A program made the position numbers and the translations under genes. Positions 8,627-17,249 of a stretch of DNA of 57,968 nucleotides are shown in pieces. Under the pieces are notes generated by a model that was not told the DNA's origin, ran no database searches, and worked only from the letters and a program-made list of their open reading frames with translations. Position 1 is the stretch's first letter; every line of letters starts with the position of its first letter. This stretch comes from CAYYWW01 sp964475515 (GTDB lineage: Archaea > Aenigmatarchaeota > Aenigmatarchaeia > QMZP01), in assembly GCA_964475515.1 (NCBI GenBank), contig CAYYWW010000001.1:1-57968 (forward strand), in the 5' to 3' direction.

Positions 8627-9898
8627 TTATTTTGCTTTTACGACATCGATACAAATTCCAGCTGCAACTGTCTTACCCATGTCTCTTATAGCAAACTTAG
8701 CAAGTGCTGGGAAGTCCTTCTGAGTTTCAATCGCTACCGGCTGCATTGGTTGTACTTTTATTATTGCAGCATCACCTGATTTCAACATATCTGGTTTTTC
8801 TTGAAGAACTGCACCTGTTTTAGGATCTATTTTCTTTTCTATTTCTATAATCTTACCTGCCACGTGACTTGTGTGTATGTGGAAAACTGGTGTATAACCC
8901 TTTGTTATGACTGTTGGATGTTGCAACACTATAATCTGAGCTGTAAACTCTTTTGCAACAGTTGGTGGGTTGTCTACGTGCCCAACAACATCTCCTTTTC
9001 TTATTTCATTAGCACTGACACCTCTGACATTAAATCCGATGTTATCTCCAGGTTCTGCCTTATCAATTGGTTTGTGGTGCATTTCTATAGATTTTACTTC
9101 ACCAACTTTTCCTGATGGCTCGAAAATTACTTTATCACCAGGTTTCAAAACTCCTGATTCAACTCTACCGACAGGTACTGTTCCTACTCCTGTAATTGAG
9201 TAAACATCTTGAACTGGTATCCTCAATGGTTTGTCTATTTGCTTTTCTGGTGGTTTTATCGTCTCATCCAATGTTTTAACAAGAGTGTTGCCTTTGTACC
9301 AAGGCATTTTGTCTGATTTTTTAACCACGTTGTCTCCCATGTAAGCAGAAACTGGTACAAAAGGTATCTGATCAACTTTGTAACCGAGCGTCTGAAGCAA
9401 CTTGCTTACATCTGATTTTACCTGATTGAATCTGGCCTCGTCATAATTTACTGCGTCCATTTTGTTTATTGCTACAACTATCTGATTTATCCCAAGAACC
9501 TTTGAAAGATACAAATGCTCTTTTGTTTGCTCCTGCACACTATCTTTAGCAGAAACTACAAGTATAGCAGCATCCGCCTGACTCGCTCCAGTAATCATGT
9601 TTTTAATGAAATCCCTGTGACCTGGGCAGTCTATGATTGTAAAAAAGTATTTATCTGTTTCAAAACCCTTGTACATAAGGTCTATTGTCAAACCTCTTGC
9701 CCTTTCTTCCTTCAACTGATCCATTACGAAAGCGAACTCGAATGTCTCTTTTTTCAATTCCTTGGCCTTCTCTTTCAATTTTCTAAGTTCCTGGTCTGGA
9801 ATTGAACCGGAATCGTAAAGCAGTCTTCCGATTAATGTTGACTTACCATGGTCTACGTGACCTGCTGTTATTATGTTGATGTGTGGTTTTTCTGCCAT
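8627..9898 (-). CDS. tuf: Translation elongation factor EF-1 alpha (aEF1A)
   Basis: 423-residue GTPase that delivers aminoacyl-tRNA to the ribosome. G1 GHVDHGKST is at residues 13-21, followed by the switch I region ERARGLTIDL, G3 DCPGH, G4 NKMD and G5 VSA, then beta-barrel domains 2 and 3. The length is normal for archaea. ATG 9898 is preceded by AGGTGTG, a usable ribosome binding site, and an AT-rich box A lies near 9949-9957. The gene stands alone, without the S10 gene that often follows it in archaea, and is divergent from a pilin-like gene. Confidence 0.98.
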   Translation of the reverse strand: MAEKPHINIITAGHVDHGKSTLIGRLLYDSGSIPDQELRKLKEKAKELKKETFEFAFVMDQLKEERARGLTIDLMYKGFETDKYFFTIIDCPGHRDFIKNMITGASQADAAILVVSAKDSVQEQTKEHLYLSKVLGINQIVVAINKMDAVNYDEARFNQVKSDVSKLLQTLGYKVDQIPFVPVSAYMGDNVVKKSDKMPWYKGNTLVKTLDETIKPPEKQIDKPLRIPVQDVYSITGVGTVPVGRVESGVLKPGDKVIFEPSGKVGEVKSIEMHHKPIDKAEPGDNIGFNVRGVSANEIRKGDVVGHVDNPPTVAKEFTAQIIVLQHPTVITKGYTPVFHIHTSHVAGKIIEIEKKIDPKTGAVLQEKPDMLKSGDAAIIKVQPMQPVAIETQKDFPALAKFAIRDMGKTVAAGICIDVVKAK

Positions 9899-10038
9899 AT
9901 AAACACACCTCTATGTTTTTATAAACTCTATGTTTTATTGTTAGATTAATATTTAAATGTTTAACTACATTCCAAATATTTAAATATTTACACATGAATA
10001 CTTGTTTATTTTTTATTATAAAAAACAAAACTTAAATT

Positions 10039-10773
10039 ATGAAGAAATGTGTTAGTTTGGTTTCAGGTGTTATATTCCTGGCTCTTACAATATCTGCCGC
10101 GTTTATTGTTTATCAAAGTGCGACTCCGGTAATTAAAAAAATGAAATCAGCTGCTATCGTGGAGCAGATGAAAGATACTTTTGTTGAACTGAATAAAATA
10201 ATAAAAAAAGTTGCTTCTGAAGGAGAAGGTAGTAGAAGATCTGTTGATATAAAAATAGATGCAGGTAAGATTGTAGTTGATGAAACCAATGATGTTATAT
10301 ATTGGGAATATGAAACAGATACTCCTGTGATATCTCCAAGAACTATGCAGACTTATGGTGATATCATAATAGGTTCTAACTTAAATGTGAGAGCATACGA
10401 GGCAAATTATACACTAACAAGTCCAGAAATTCCGGCATACGTTTTAGAAAACGAACATTTGAAAGTATATGTGAGAAAAATAGGCTCACCAAGTAATTAT
10501 GAAACATACAACACGTCTCAGATATTACTTGGTATCTACCAAAAAGATTTGGATAAGTGGTTAAATAACGATGGATTTTTTGAGGTGTCAATAGACAATG
10601 AACAATCTTCTAAATCAGGCACAGGTTACACTGCCTTAGAAAAAACTGGTAATTTTTTAGCGTATGCAACAGCTGTTGCATATATGAATTCAACATATAA
10701 AACCTATTTTGTAAATTTCACGCTAGAGTCTGGTGCTGATTTCTTGGAGATAAGGGGAGGGCTTGTGGAGTGA
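10039..10773 (+). CDS. Pilin-like secreted/membrane-anchored protein, locus A
   Basis: 244 residues. Residues 5-30 form one hydrophobic segment followed by YQSATPVIKKM, then an extracellular-looking region rich in Asn, Thr and Tyr. The segment after the membrane helix (MKDTFVELNKIIKKVASEGEGS then VDIKIDAGKIVV) parallels the 207-residue protein at 20981 (TAETFAKKLNEKIIDIANSD then LDIPFGAIKV), so the two are probably paralogous. No clear K-G class III signal site is visible, unlike the neighbours. Box A TTATAAAA near 10016-10023 supports a leaderless start. The stop overlaps the next start by four bases. Likely a minor pilin or filament-associated component. Confidence 0.7.
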   Translation: MKKCVSLVSGVIFLALTISAAFIVYQSATPVIKKMKSAAIVEQMKDTFVELNKIIKKVASEGEGSRRSVDIKIDAGKIVVDETNDVIYWEYETDTPVISPRTMQTYGDIIIGSNLNVRAYEANYTLTSPEIPAYVLENEHLKVYVRKIGSPSNYETYNTSQILLGIYQKDLDKWLNNDGFFEVSIDNEQSSKSGTGYTALEKTGNFLAYATAVAYMNSTYKTYFVNFTLESGADFLEIRGGLVE

Positions 10774-11279
10774 TGATGAAGATGAGCATCACTTTAAAGG
10801 GCATTTCTCCCATAATTTCTTTTGTTATTCTCATAGCATTAGTTTTTTTCATAGCCACGATAGTGACTCCATGGACATATAATTTAGCAAAAAATCTTAC
10901 GACACAGACAGGATCAAGCGCACTATCTGATATACAGTGTAGAAACGCTGCCTACGATTTTGATACAAACTATGGTAATTATGGTGTTTTATGGAATTTT
11001 TCTGGGGTAAACGATACACTAAGTGTTAAAATAGAAAATACAGGAACAATAAATCTGTATGATTTTTCTTTGGAAATAAAATTAGGATCTGGGGAGAGTC
11101 AAACTATAAAAAATCTTGATATCAATCAAACCACACAAAAAACAAAATCTAACCCGCTAAAACCTGGACACAGTGCTATCTTAAAGGCAGTAATCTTAGA
11201 GGATTTGGAAGATAGTTTATCCGAAGTTAGAGTTCTCAATGATGTTTGCCCCGATGTATATGTAACGCAAGAGTTTTAA
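10770..11279 (+). CDS. Archaeal type IV pilin-like protein, locus A
   Basis: About 166-169 residues, ATG overlapping the previous stop. It carries a class III prepilin signal, a short basic leader ending LKG followed by ISPIISFVILIALVFFIATI, the classic archaeal pilin N-terminal helix. The C-terminal domain has an immunoglobulin-like, Asn/Thr-rich pattern (VKIENTGTINLYDFSLEI) and ends with one Cys. The expected processing is cleavage after Gly by a prepilin peptidase such as the one at 43209. It forms a pair with the preceding gene. Confidence 0.8.
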   Translation: MMMKMSITLKGISPIISFVILIALVFFIATIVTPWTYNLAKNLTTQTGSSALSDIQCRNAAYDFDTNYGNYGVLWNFSGVNDTLSVKIENTGTINLYDFSLEIKLGSGESQTIKNLDINQTTQKTKSNPLKPGHSAILKAVILEDLEDSLSEVRVLNDVCPDVYVTQEF

Positions 11280-11347
11280 AAAAATAATAATTACATACTA
11301 ACTACGTGTGTAACCTTTAATTAACAAAAAGGTACAAATTAAATTAT

Positions 11348-11704
11348 ATGGATGCTGCTGAGAAAAAACTTCTTTCAAATATAATTGATTATCTAAACAA
11401 AATAGAAGATAGGATAAATGTTATCGAAGCGAATGTTTCTCAGATAAAAGATTTGGAGCTCGTAAACAAACTTGATATTATAAATTTAAAAAATGAAATC
11501 GAACAAGTAAAATTAATCAAAGGTGTAAAATCTGACTTCTCATTTGATGAAATAATCATCCGGCTGAGTGAATTGGAAAACAAAGTACAAAAAATAGAAG
11601 GTTCTATCACTAGCGGAAAAAAACCGAGCGTGTGCAGCAAATGTGGTTATCCTGTTCCAGAAGGAGCAAAATTCTGTCCAAACTGCGGTGAGAAGGTAAA
11701 ATGA
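11348..11704 (+). CDS. Coiled-coil protein with C-terminal zinc ribbon
   Basis: 118 residues. Residues 1-90 are heptad-like and charged, predicted coiled coil. Residues 95-118 are a zinc ribbon with CSKCG and CPNCGEKV, the common zinc-ribbon domain of unknown partner. There is no signal peptide, so it is cytoplasmic. It overlaps the next gene by four bases, and that gene starts with the same kind of zinc ribbon, so the two probably act together. Position directly after pilin-like genes suggests, but does not prove, a link to the filament. Confidence 0.7.
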   Translation: MDAAEKKLLSNIIDYLNKIEDRINVIEANVSQIKDLELVNKLDIINLKNEIEQVKLIKGVKSDFSFDEIIIRLSELENKVQKIEGSITSGKKPSVCSKCGYPVPEGAKFCPNCGEKVK

Positions 11705-12878
11705 AGGTGTGTCCCAATTGTAAAATAGAGTATGAAGACACAAAGAACTTTTGTATACACTGTGGAGCAGAACTTGTTAAGGAATCTGGATATGATGAAT
11801 TACTTGAGACGTTATCAGAAGCCATTAATGAAATAAAGAAAAACAAAGACAATATAAATTCCTTGAGACGTGAAATAGAGAAGGTGTCCAATAAAAAACC
11901 AGTTGATGAGGGTGAGTTAGCTGCACTTGAAGAGCGCATTTTCAACAAAATAAAAAAGGATGTTTTGAGAAAAATAGAGCTTATAAAATCTGATATTGAA
12001 AAAACAAAGAATGATATTTATTCTCTTAATATCAAGAAAGAGCGACTGGATAAAGATATAGGTGAAATCTTCCAAAAAACAAGAGAGCTTCTCTCTGAAT
12101 ATAGAAAAGAGATGTCTAAAATCCAAATTGAAATTAAAAAAGAGCTAACTGAGAAAATAGACGCAAATACAGAGAGCATATCCAAACTTGCAGAAAAATT
12201 GAAGAGTTTGAACATAAATGGTGATACAGGAGAGATGAAAAAGGTAATAAAGATAATCAGAAAAGAAATCAAAAATAATAGGGAAGTGTTGTTAAAAACG
12301 ATAAAAGATGAAATCATAGAGCAGTGGGATAAAAAACTGAAAACATTGGATAAAAAAGTTAATGAGTTGGAAAAATTGAAGAAAAAAATTGAAAAACTGA
12401 ATCTCGAGAAAAGAGTTAAAGGGGAAGAAAAGGAAATTGATGTTGTAGAGAAGCAAATCCAGAAAATAAGAGAAGAATTTAGAAAATTCCAAATACAAAG
12501 AAGCATGGCANNNNNNNNNNNNNNNNNNNNNNNNNNNNNNNNNNNNNNNNNNNNNNNNNNNNNNNNNNNNNNNNNNNNNNNNNNNNNNNNNNNNNNNNNN
12601 NNNNNNNNNNGGTAAAAGAGATTAATAAAAAGATTGAAGATTATAATGTTATTGTTAAAAAAGGAGTGAGAAACATCCTAAAAAATGAGATAAAACACGA
12701 TGAATATAAAAATGTTATTAAAGAAATCGATACCATAAAAAAACATCTAAACAAGTACGACAACAATATGAAAAACCTCTCTCAAGAAATTTCTAATTTA
12801 AAGAAGGAAATTAAATATATGGAAGATAAAATAGTTGAAAAAATTCAGGCTCAAATAGCAAGGGTGTTGGTTGGATGA
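11701..12878 (+). CDS. Zinc ribbon plus long coiled-coil protein, interrupted by an assembly gap
   Basis: The N-terminus is a zinc ribbon (CPNC then CIHCG within the first 26 residues), followed by more than 240 residues of Lys/Glu/Ile-rich coiled coil up to the N run at 12511-12610. After the gap an open frame with the same coiled-coil character continues to a TGA at 12876-12878 (EISNLKKEIKYMEDKIVEKIQAQIARVLVG). I treat both halves as one gene. The gap size is nominal, so the true length and the frame across the gap are unknown, and two genes remain possible. The end overlaps the next ATG by four bases. Confidence 0.55.
12511..12610. other. Assembly gap (100 N)
   Basis: Exactly 100 N, the conventional placeholder for a gap of unknown size. 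The flanks differ from each other, unlike the second gap. It falls in repetitive Lys/Glu coiled-coil coding sequence, which may explain the assembly break. Confidence 0.98.
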
Positions 12879-13804
12879 TAGGCATACAAAAGAATAAACC
12901 TGAAAAAATAATCTCCTTGAGAGAGGGTATAGAAAGACTTGTCAAACAAATTCAGAAAGAGGAAATGGAAAAGTTTAAGAAGGAAATCTCGATTGCTTTG
13001 AAAGAAAACAAAGAGATGATAAAAGATATTAAAAGCGATATAAAGGTTCTGGAAAACAGTGTAAAAGACATGCTGACATTTCAAGAGTCTTTAAAGAAGC
13101 TTAAAATAGCCACATTGGAAAAAAATCTCCAGAGAAGTGGACTCAAGCAATTGAAAGAAGTCGCAGAGACTGCTAAAAGAATAGATGAAATCGCTGAAAA
13201 ACTGGAATCAATGGAAGATGACATAATTAAATTGAAGAATGAGAACGAATCGCTTAAAAAAATAAAAAAGGAAATTTCTCGCGAAAGTGAACTTATTAAA
13301 GCAAAAGAGGAGTTGTTAGATGAACTGAAAAATGAAGTAGAAAAAATATCCAAAGTGAACAAGTCATTTGATGATGTCAGAAACCAACTCGAAGGTTTAG
13401 AGAGTAAGATTAATGCAATAGATAAAGAAATGCATGAGATGGAAAAGAATTTTTTCACCGAGCTCGATTTGATGAAAAGGGAATTTAACAAAATAACATC
13501 GGATACTGAAAATAAAAAATATGTAGAACTGAAAAAAGACATGGAGAACTTCAAAGAAGAGTTGGAAAAAATTAAAGAAAAATCATTGATGGGAAAAATA
13601 AATAGAATCGAAAGGGAACTGAAAAGGAGTGTTGAAAAAGAAATAAAATCGGTTGAACAAAAATCGGTGGTAAGTGTAAGAAATAGTCTTATAAATGAAA
13701 TCAGTGGGTTGAGGGATGAAATCGAAGACTTGAAAGAAAAAATAAACGCCATTGAAAGGCAAATAAAATCTGTAAAACTCTCAATTCCCGTTGTGATAGA
13801 GTAA
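12875..13804 (+). CDS. Coiled-coil protein of unknown function
   Basis: 309 residues that are almost entirely charged heptad-like sequence (KEEMEKFKKEISIALKENKE near the N-terminus, then repeated LKxEIE-type turns), ending in SIPVVIE. There are no Cys clusters, membrane segment or catalytic motif. It is translationally coupled to the zinc-ribbon coiled-coil gene before it. Together the three genes at 11348-13804 look like a cytoplasmic structural complex. A contribution to pilus anchoring or cell shape would be a guess. Confidence 0.65.
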   Translation: MIGIQKNKPEKIISLREGIERLVKQIQKEEMEKFKKEISIALKENKEMIKDIKSDIKVLENSVKDMLTFQESLKKLKIATLEKNLQRSGLKQLKEVAETAKRIDEIAEKLESMEDDIIKLKNENESLKKIKKEISRESELIKAKEELLDELKNEVEKISKVNKSFDDVRNQLEGLESKINAIDKEMHEMEKNFFTELDLMKREFNKITSDTENKKYVELKKDMENFKEELEKIKEKSLMGKINRIERELKRSVEKEIKSVEQKSVVSVRNSLINEISGLRDEIEDLKEKINAIERQIKSVKLSIPVVIE

Positions 13805-13845
13805 AATGATGAAACTATTAAATACAGTTTCACTTAAATTTTTCT

Positions 13846-15060
13846 ATGGCCGAAAATGCAGAGATAATAGAAATAGCAAAAAAGATATTAAAGATAGGTT
13901 ATGTGTGTGATCATTGTTTGGGCAGACAGTTCGCTCAGTTATTAAGTGGTCTTACAAATGAAGAGAGGGGTAGAATCATAAGATTATTTCTTGCAATGAA
14001 CTATGAAGTTAAACCGTTCGATGCCGATCTGAGTAATTTTTGCAGTTTTAAGTTCAGAAATCAGAAACTTAAGGTTGTTAAAAAGAAAAAATGCTGTATA
14101 TGTAATGATGTTTTTGAGAAACTGGATGGTTTTAAATCAGAAGTTGAAAAAAAACTAAAGGATGTGGAGTTTGAAACGTTTCTAGTTGGAACAAAGCTTT
14201 CTCATGATCTTATTGAGAAGGAGGAGAGTTTGTGGGAAGAAATAGGCATACTATATTGTGAACCCATAAAGGCAGAAATTAACAGAGAATTTGGGAAAAT
14301 TTTGCAAAAATTGTTCAAAAAAGAAGTGAATGAAAAAAATCCTGATGTAAACATTATTTTAAATTTAGAGAAAAACAAAGTAGAAGTTAAAATAAATTCG
14401 CTGTTTATATTTGGAAAGTACAAGAAGTTGGTTAGAGGTATACCCCAAACAAAGTGGGATATGTATGATGAGACTGTAGAAGATATAATAGCCGAGTCTG
14501 TAATGAAGCTCACTAAAGGTAAATCACACGCATTCCATGGGGCAGGAAGAGAGGATATAGATGCTAGATGTCTTGACTGGAGACCTTTTGTTTTCGAGGT
14601 GAAAGAACCGCTAAAAAGAAACATTAACCTGAAAAAAATCGAGAAAGAGGTAAATAAAAGTAAAAAAATTCAGATAGGTTTTTTAAGATTTTCCAATAAA
14701 GAAGAGGTAAGGAAAGTAAAAAACTTAAAACTTGATAAAACTTACCGTGTTGTTGCTGTTTTTGAAAAACCACTGAAAAATTTAGAACTGTTAAAAAAGC
14801 TTGAAGGTGAAATAAACCAAAAAACTCCAACACGTGTTCTACACAGAAGAGCAGATCTAATAAGAAAGAGAAAAGTGAAATCTATAAAATGGAAAAAAAT
14901 TGATGACAGAACGCTGGAGCTTGAAATAAGGGCGGAGTCGGGGTTATATATAAAGGAGTTGATAACAGGAGATAACGGAAGAACAAAACCATCAGCTTCT
15001 GAACTTTTAAATAACCCTGCAAATGTAAAAGAGCTTGATGTTATAAGGATATGGCAGTGA
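13846..15060 (+). CDS. pus10: tRNA pseudouridine synthase Pus10
   Basis: 404 residues. The N-terminal THUMP-containing accessory domain carries a zinc site (CDHCLG near residues 21-26 and CCIC near residues 84-87), and the C-terminal catalytic domain has GAGREDIDARCLD near residues 230-242, the conserved Asp motif. Archaeal Pus10 makes pseudouridine 54 and 55 in the T-loop of tRNA. That is notable here because several tRNAs in this window carry introns in that same loop. ATG 13846 follows a T-rich promoter and a small hairpin at 13808-13828. Confidence 0.92.
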   Translation: MAENAEIIEIAKKILKIGYVCDHCLGRQFAQLLSGLTNEERGRIIRLFLAMNYEVKPFDADLSNFCSFKFRNQKLKVVKKKKCCICNDVFEKLDGFKSEVEKKLKDVEFETFLVGTKLSHDLIEKEESLWEEIGILYCEPIKAEINREFGKILQKLFKKEVNEKNPDVNIILNLEKNKVEVKINSLFIFGKYKKLVRGIPQTKWDMYDETVEDIIAESVMKLTKGKSHAFHGAGREDIDARCLDWRPFVFEVKEPLKRNINLKKIEKEVNKSKKIQIGFLRFSNKEEVRKVKNLKLDKTYRVVAVFEKPLKNLELLKKLEGEINQKTPTRVLHRRADLIRKRKVKSIKWKKIDDRTLELEIRAESGLYIKELITGDNGRTKPSASELLNNPANVKELDVIRIWQ

Positions 15061-15086
15061 TAATAAATTTGTGCTCTATGTGGTTC

Positions 15087-15380
15087 TTAAACTATCTCAT
15101 CCTTCAATATTATTTTGCGAGGGCCTATTAAAGCGGATCTTCTCAGAAATTCTAGATTGGTAAAATCCCTAGTGTTTATAATTTCCAAGAATATATTAAG
15201 GATTGATAAACGGTATTTTTTGCTTTGAATATGACCTTGTCACCATTTTCGACTAATACATCATATATTATCTCAGGGTTTTTCAGTCTCATAAAGATAC
15301 GTGACTGGATAACCTTCGATTATTTTCAGTTCTCTTACTAATTTTTTACGCAACTTCATAGCTAACATTGAATAAAACAT
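15087..15380 (-). pseudogene. Decayed ORF of about 100 codons, two apparent frameshifts
   Basis: This otherwise empty 420-base interval reads on the minus strand as one protein split over three frames. It starts MFYSMLAMKLRKKLVREL at 15380 or 15359 and runs to EGYPVTY, then shifts near 15291-15300 into FMRLKNPEIIYDVLVENG and KVIFKAKNTVYQSLI. It shifts again near 15185-15195 into EIINTRDFTNLEFLRRSA and ends KIILKDEIV at 15087. Each piece has coding-like composition and the joins are seamless. I do not recognise the family. It is probably a dead gene; two separate sequencing errors are less likely. Confidence 0.45.
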
Positions 15381-15488
15381 AAAAACTTTCAAAATATTAT
15401 CTGATCTAGCATTTTGAGTAAAGAATAAACATCTAATTGCAATAAAACATTTAAACTTGTCTTTCTATTTTGTTAGTATGGTGATAGT

Positions 15489-15767
15489 GTGAAGTCCAAA
15501 GGATTCAGATCAGGAACGAGAAGAAAACTGAAAAAAAATATCAGAGAGAAATTTAAACCTGAAAATTACATAAGAAAGTTTTCCCTTAAAGATAGGGTTG
15601 TTATTGATCCTGATCCTGCTTCACAGAAAGGCATGCCGTTCCCGAGGTTTAAGGGAAAGGTCGGCGAAATCGTAGGAAAAAGAGGAGACGCCTACATAAT
15701 TAAAATAAAGGACGGGGACAAAGTGAAACAGGTTATAGCAAGGCCCGAGCACATAAAACCTATTTGA
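15489..15767 (+). CDS. rpl21e: Ribosomal protein L21e
   Basis: 92 residues of the archaeal/eukaryotic large-subunit protein L21e: SKGFRSGTRRKLKKNIREK at the N-terminus, then DRVVIDPDPASQKGMPFPRF, then the SH3-like barrel GKVGEIVGKRGDAYIIKIKDG. It starts at GTG 15489, fixed by GGTGAT at 15480-15485 (spacing three bases after GGTGAT), because the nearby ATG at 15479 runs into a stop after four codons. It heads the conserved archaeal cluster L21e-RpoF-DUF655. Confidence 0.95.
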   Translation: MKSKGFRSGTRRKLKKNIREKFKPENYIRKFSLKDRVVIDPDPASQKGMPFPRFKGKVGEIVGKRGDAYIIKIKDGDKVKQVIARPEHIKPI

Positions 15768-15805
15768 TAGGTAAAAGATATTAATAAATAAAACAAGTGT
15801 TGTAT

Positions 15806-16135
15806 ATGGAAATAAAGAATGAAAAATACGTAACAATGGCAGAAGCTAAACAATTGCTCAAAGAAAAGGAAAAAACAAAAGAGCTTGGTTATGAGCAAAA
15901 AAATGCCTTGGAATTTCTCAATAAATTCTCAAAGTTAAAATTAAAGGATGCGAAACAGATGTTTGAAGAACTTAAACAAATACAAAAACTGAAAGAAAAG
16001 CATATAGTAAGTATCATAGATCTTTTACCAGCGGATAAAGATGACTTAAGAGTGCTTTTCGCGAATGAGATAATAAGCTTATCAGAAGAGGAGAAAAAGA
16101 AAATATTGGACATAGTGAAAAAATATGTTACGTAA
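15806..16135 (+). CDS. rpoF: DNA-directed RNA polymerase subunit F (Rpb4 homolog)
   Basis: 109 residues. The N-terminal part YVTMAEAKQLLKEKEKTKEL is followed by a helical HRDC-like bundle (NALEFLNKFSKLK and SIIDLLPADKDDLRVLF), the pattern of archaeal subunit F. It pairs with subunit E to form the stalk of RNA polymerase, which binds nascent RNA. An upstream in-frame start adds three residues. The position immediately after L21e and before DUF655 is conserved in archaea and supports the call. Confidence 0.9.
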   Translation: MEIKNEKYVTMAEAKQLLKEKEKTKELGYEQKNALEFLNKFSKLKLKDAKQMFEELKQIQKLKEKHIVSIIDLLPADKDDLRVLFANEIISLSEEEKKKILDIVKKYVT

Positions 16136-16181
16136 CAGAATTCTGTAAATTTTTTTTAATATAAACTTTAATTCTATAACT

Positions 16182-16787
16182 ATGATTGCGAAAAAAGATA
16201 TTAAAAAAGATGAATGGGCAGTAGTTTTGGATTTCTTAGCCCATGGTCACTATGGAATGGATAGGCCACAGCCTGTTGCCCAAGTACTAGGTGAAAAATA
16301 TTTCTCTTTACTCGAAGTCATAGTCAGAGATGGTGTAACACTTCATGCTGGAGATAGGGTTTACATAGGTGATAAAAAAAGAGAGCATGTGAAATATATA
16401 AGGGAGAGAATAAAAATGGAGAACCTAACAGCCGCTGCCAAAGAAGAGCTCCCGAATGCAGTAGAAAAAATAGTTGAAAAAAATCCAAAAGCATTTGTTG
16501 ATTTTTTCAATAATTCGTCTCAGATAACGAACAGGATGCATCAGCTGGAGTTATTACCAGGAATAGGAAAAAAACATTTATGGGCTATATTAGAAGAACG
16601 AAAGGTCAAGCCATTCGAATCATTTGATGATATTAAAAAAAGAGTGCCTCTCATACCCAACCCTGAGAAGATGGTTGTGAAAAGAATACTACTGGAGTTG
16701 GAAGATAAAGACAAGTATAGAGTTTTTGTACCTAAATTTGAAAAGGGAATGTCAAAACAAAGTATATATAAAAAGTATCCAATATAA
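16182..16787 (+). CDS. DUF655 family protein (OB-fold plus helix-hairpin-helix)
   Basis: 201 residues. The N-terminal half is OB-like (DEWAVVLDFLAHGHYGM, LLEVIVRDGVTLHAGDRVYIG), and the C-terminal half has a helix-hairpin-helix LLPGIGKKHLWAILEERK. The family is archaeal and presumed RNA-binding, and usually sits between rpoF and the KsgA dimethyltransferase gene. Here rpoF precedes it, but a CBS gene follows instead of ksgA. The biochemical function is not established. Confidence 0.9.
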   Translation: MIAKKDIKKDEWAVVLDFLAHGHYGMDRPQPVAQVLGEKYFSLLEVIVRDGVTLHAGDRVYIGDKKREHVKYIRERIKMENLTAAAKEELPNAVEKIVEKNPKAFVDFFNNSSQITNRMHQLELLPGIGKKHLWAILEERKVKPFESFDDIKKRVPLIPNPEKMVVKRILLELEDKDKYRVFVPKFEKGMSKQSIYKKYPI

Positions 16788-16799
16788 TATCAGGTTAAT

Positions 16800-17231
16800 A
16801 TGCTTGTTAAAGATGTGATGGTAACAGACGTAAAAACAATAGAGCAAGAAAGCAGTGTGCAAGAGGCGGCAAAAGAAATGGTAAAGAATCGTGTAGGGAG
16901 CTTAATTGTTGTGAAAGAAACGAGACTTGTTGGAATAGTCACAGAAGATGATATACTGAAAAAAGTAGTTGCAGAAAACAAAAACCCAAGTAAAGTAAGA
17001 GTTAAAGAAATAATGACAAGGAAGGTTATAATGATAGACCCCAACGAAGATCTAGATTATGCATTGGAAATAATGAAAAGTAAAAAAATAAAAAAACTTC
17101 CTGTTGTTGCGGGGAACAAGCTCATAGGTATAGTTACAACTACTGATATTTGCATGGCTGAACCAATGGCAATAAAAAAATTAAGCGAACTCTTATTAAT
17201 ACCCCAGGATAGAAAAATCATTGCAGGTTAG
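16800..17231 (+). CDS. Two-CBS-domain protein
   Basis: 143 residues made of two CBS motifs, about 1-60 (VKDVMVTDVKTIEQESSVQE, VGSLIVVKETRLVGIVTEDD) and 65-125 (VKEIMTRKVIMIDPNED, KKLPVVAGNKLIGIVTTTD). Stand-alone CBS pairs bind adenine nucleotides and act as energy sensors, often toward unknown partners. It begins 12 bases after the DUF655 stop and is likely cotranscribed. Confidence 0.9.
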   Translation: MLVKDVMVTDVKTIEQESSVQEAAKEMVKNRVGSLIVVKETRLVGIVTEDDILKKVVAENKNPSKVRVKEIMTRKVIMIDPNEDLDYALEIMKSKKIKKLPVVAGNKLIGIVTTTDICMAEPMAIKKLSELLLIPQDRKIIAG

Positions 17232-17249
17232 GCCGTATTTTTCATAATC

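Noticed and set aside
9515..9805. Plus-strand ORF within EF-1A
   Set aside because: Antisense to a highly conserved gene.
13081..13833. Minus-strand ORF of 250 codons opposite the coiled-coil gene
   Set aside because: Same antisense effect: Ser/Phe/Ile-rich shadow with no domain, no ribosome binding site.
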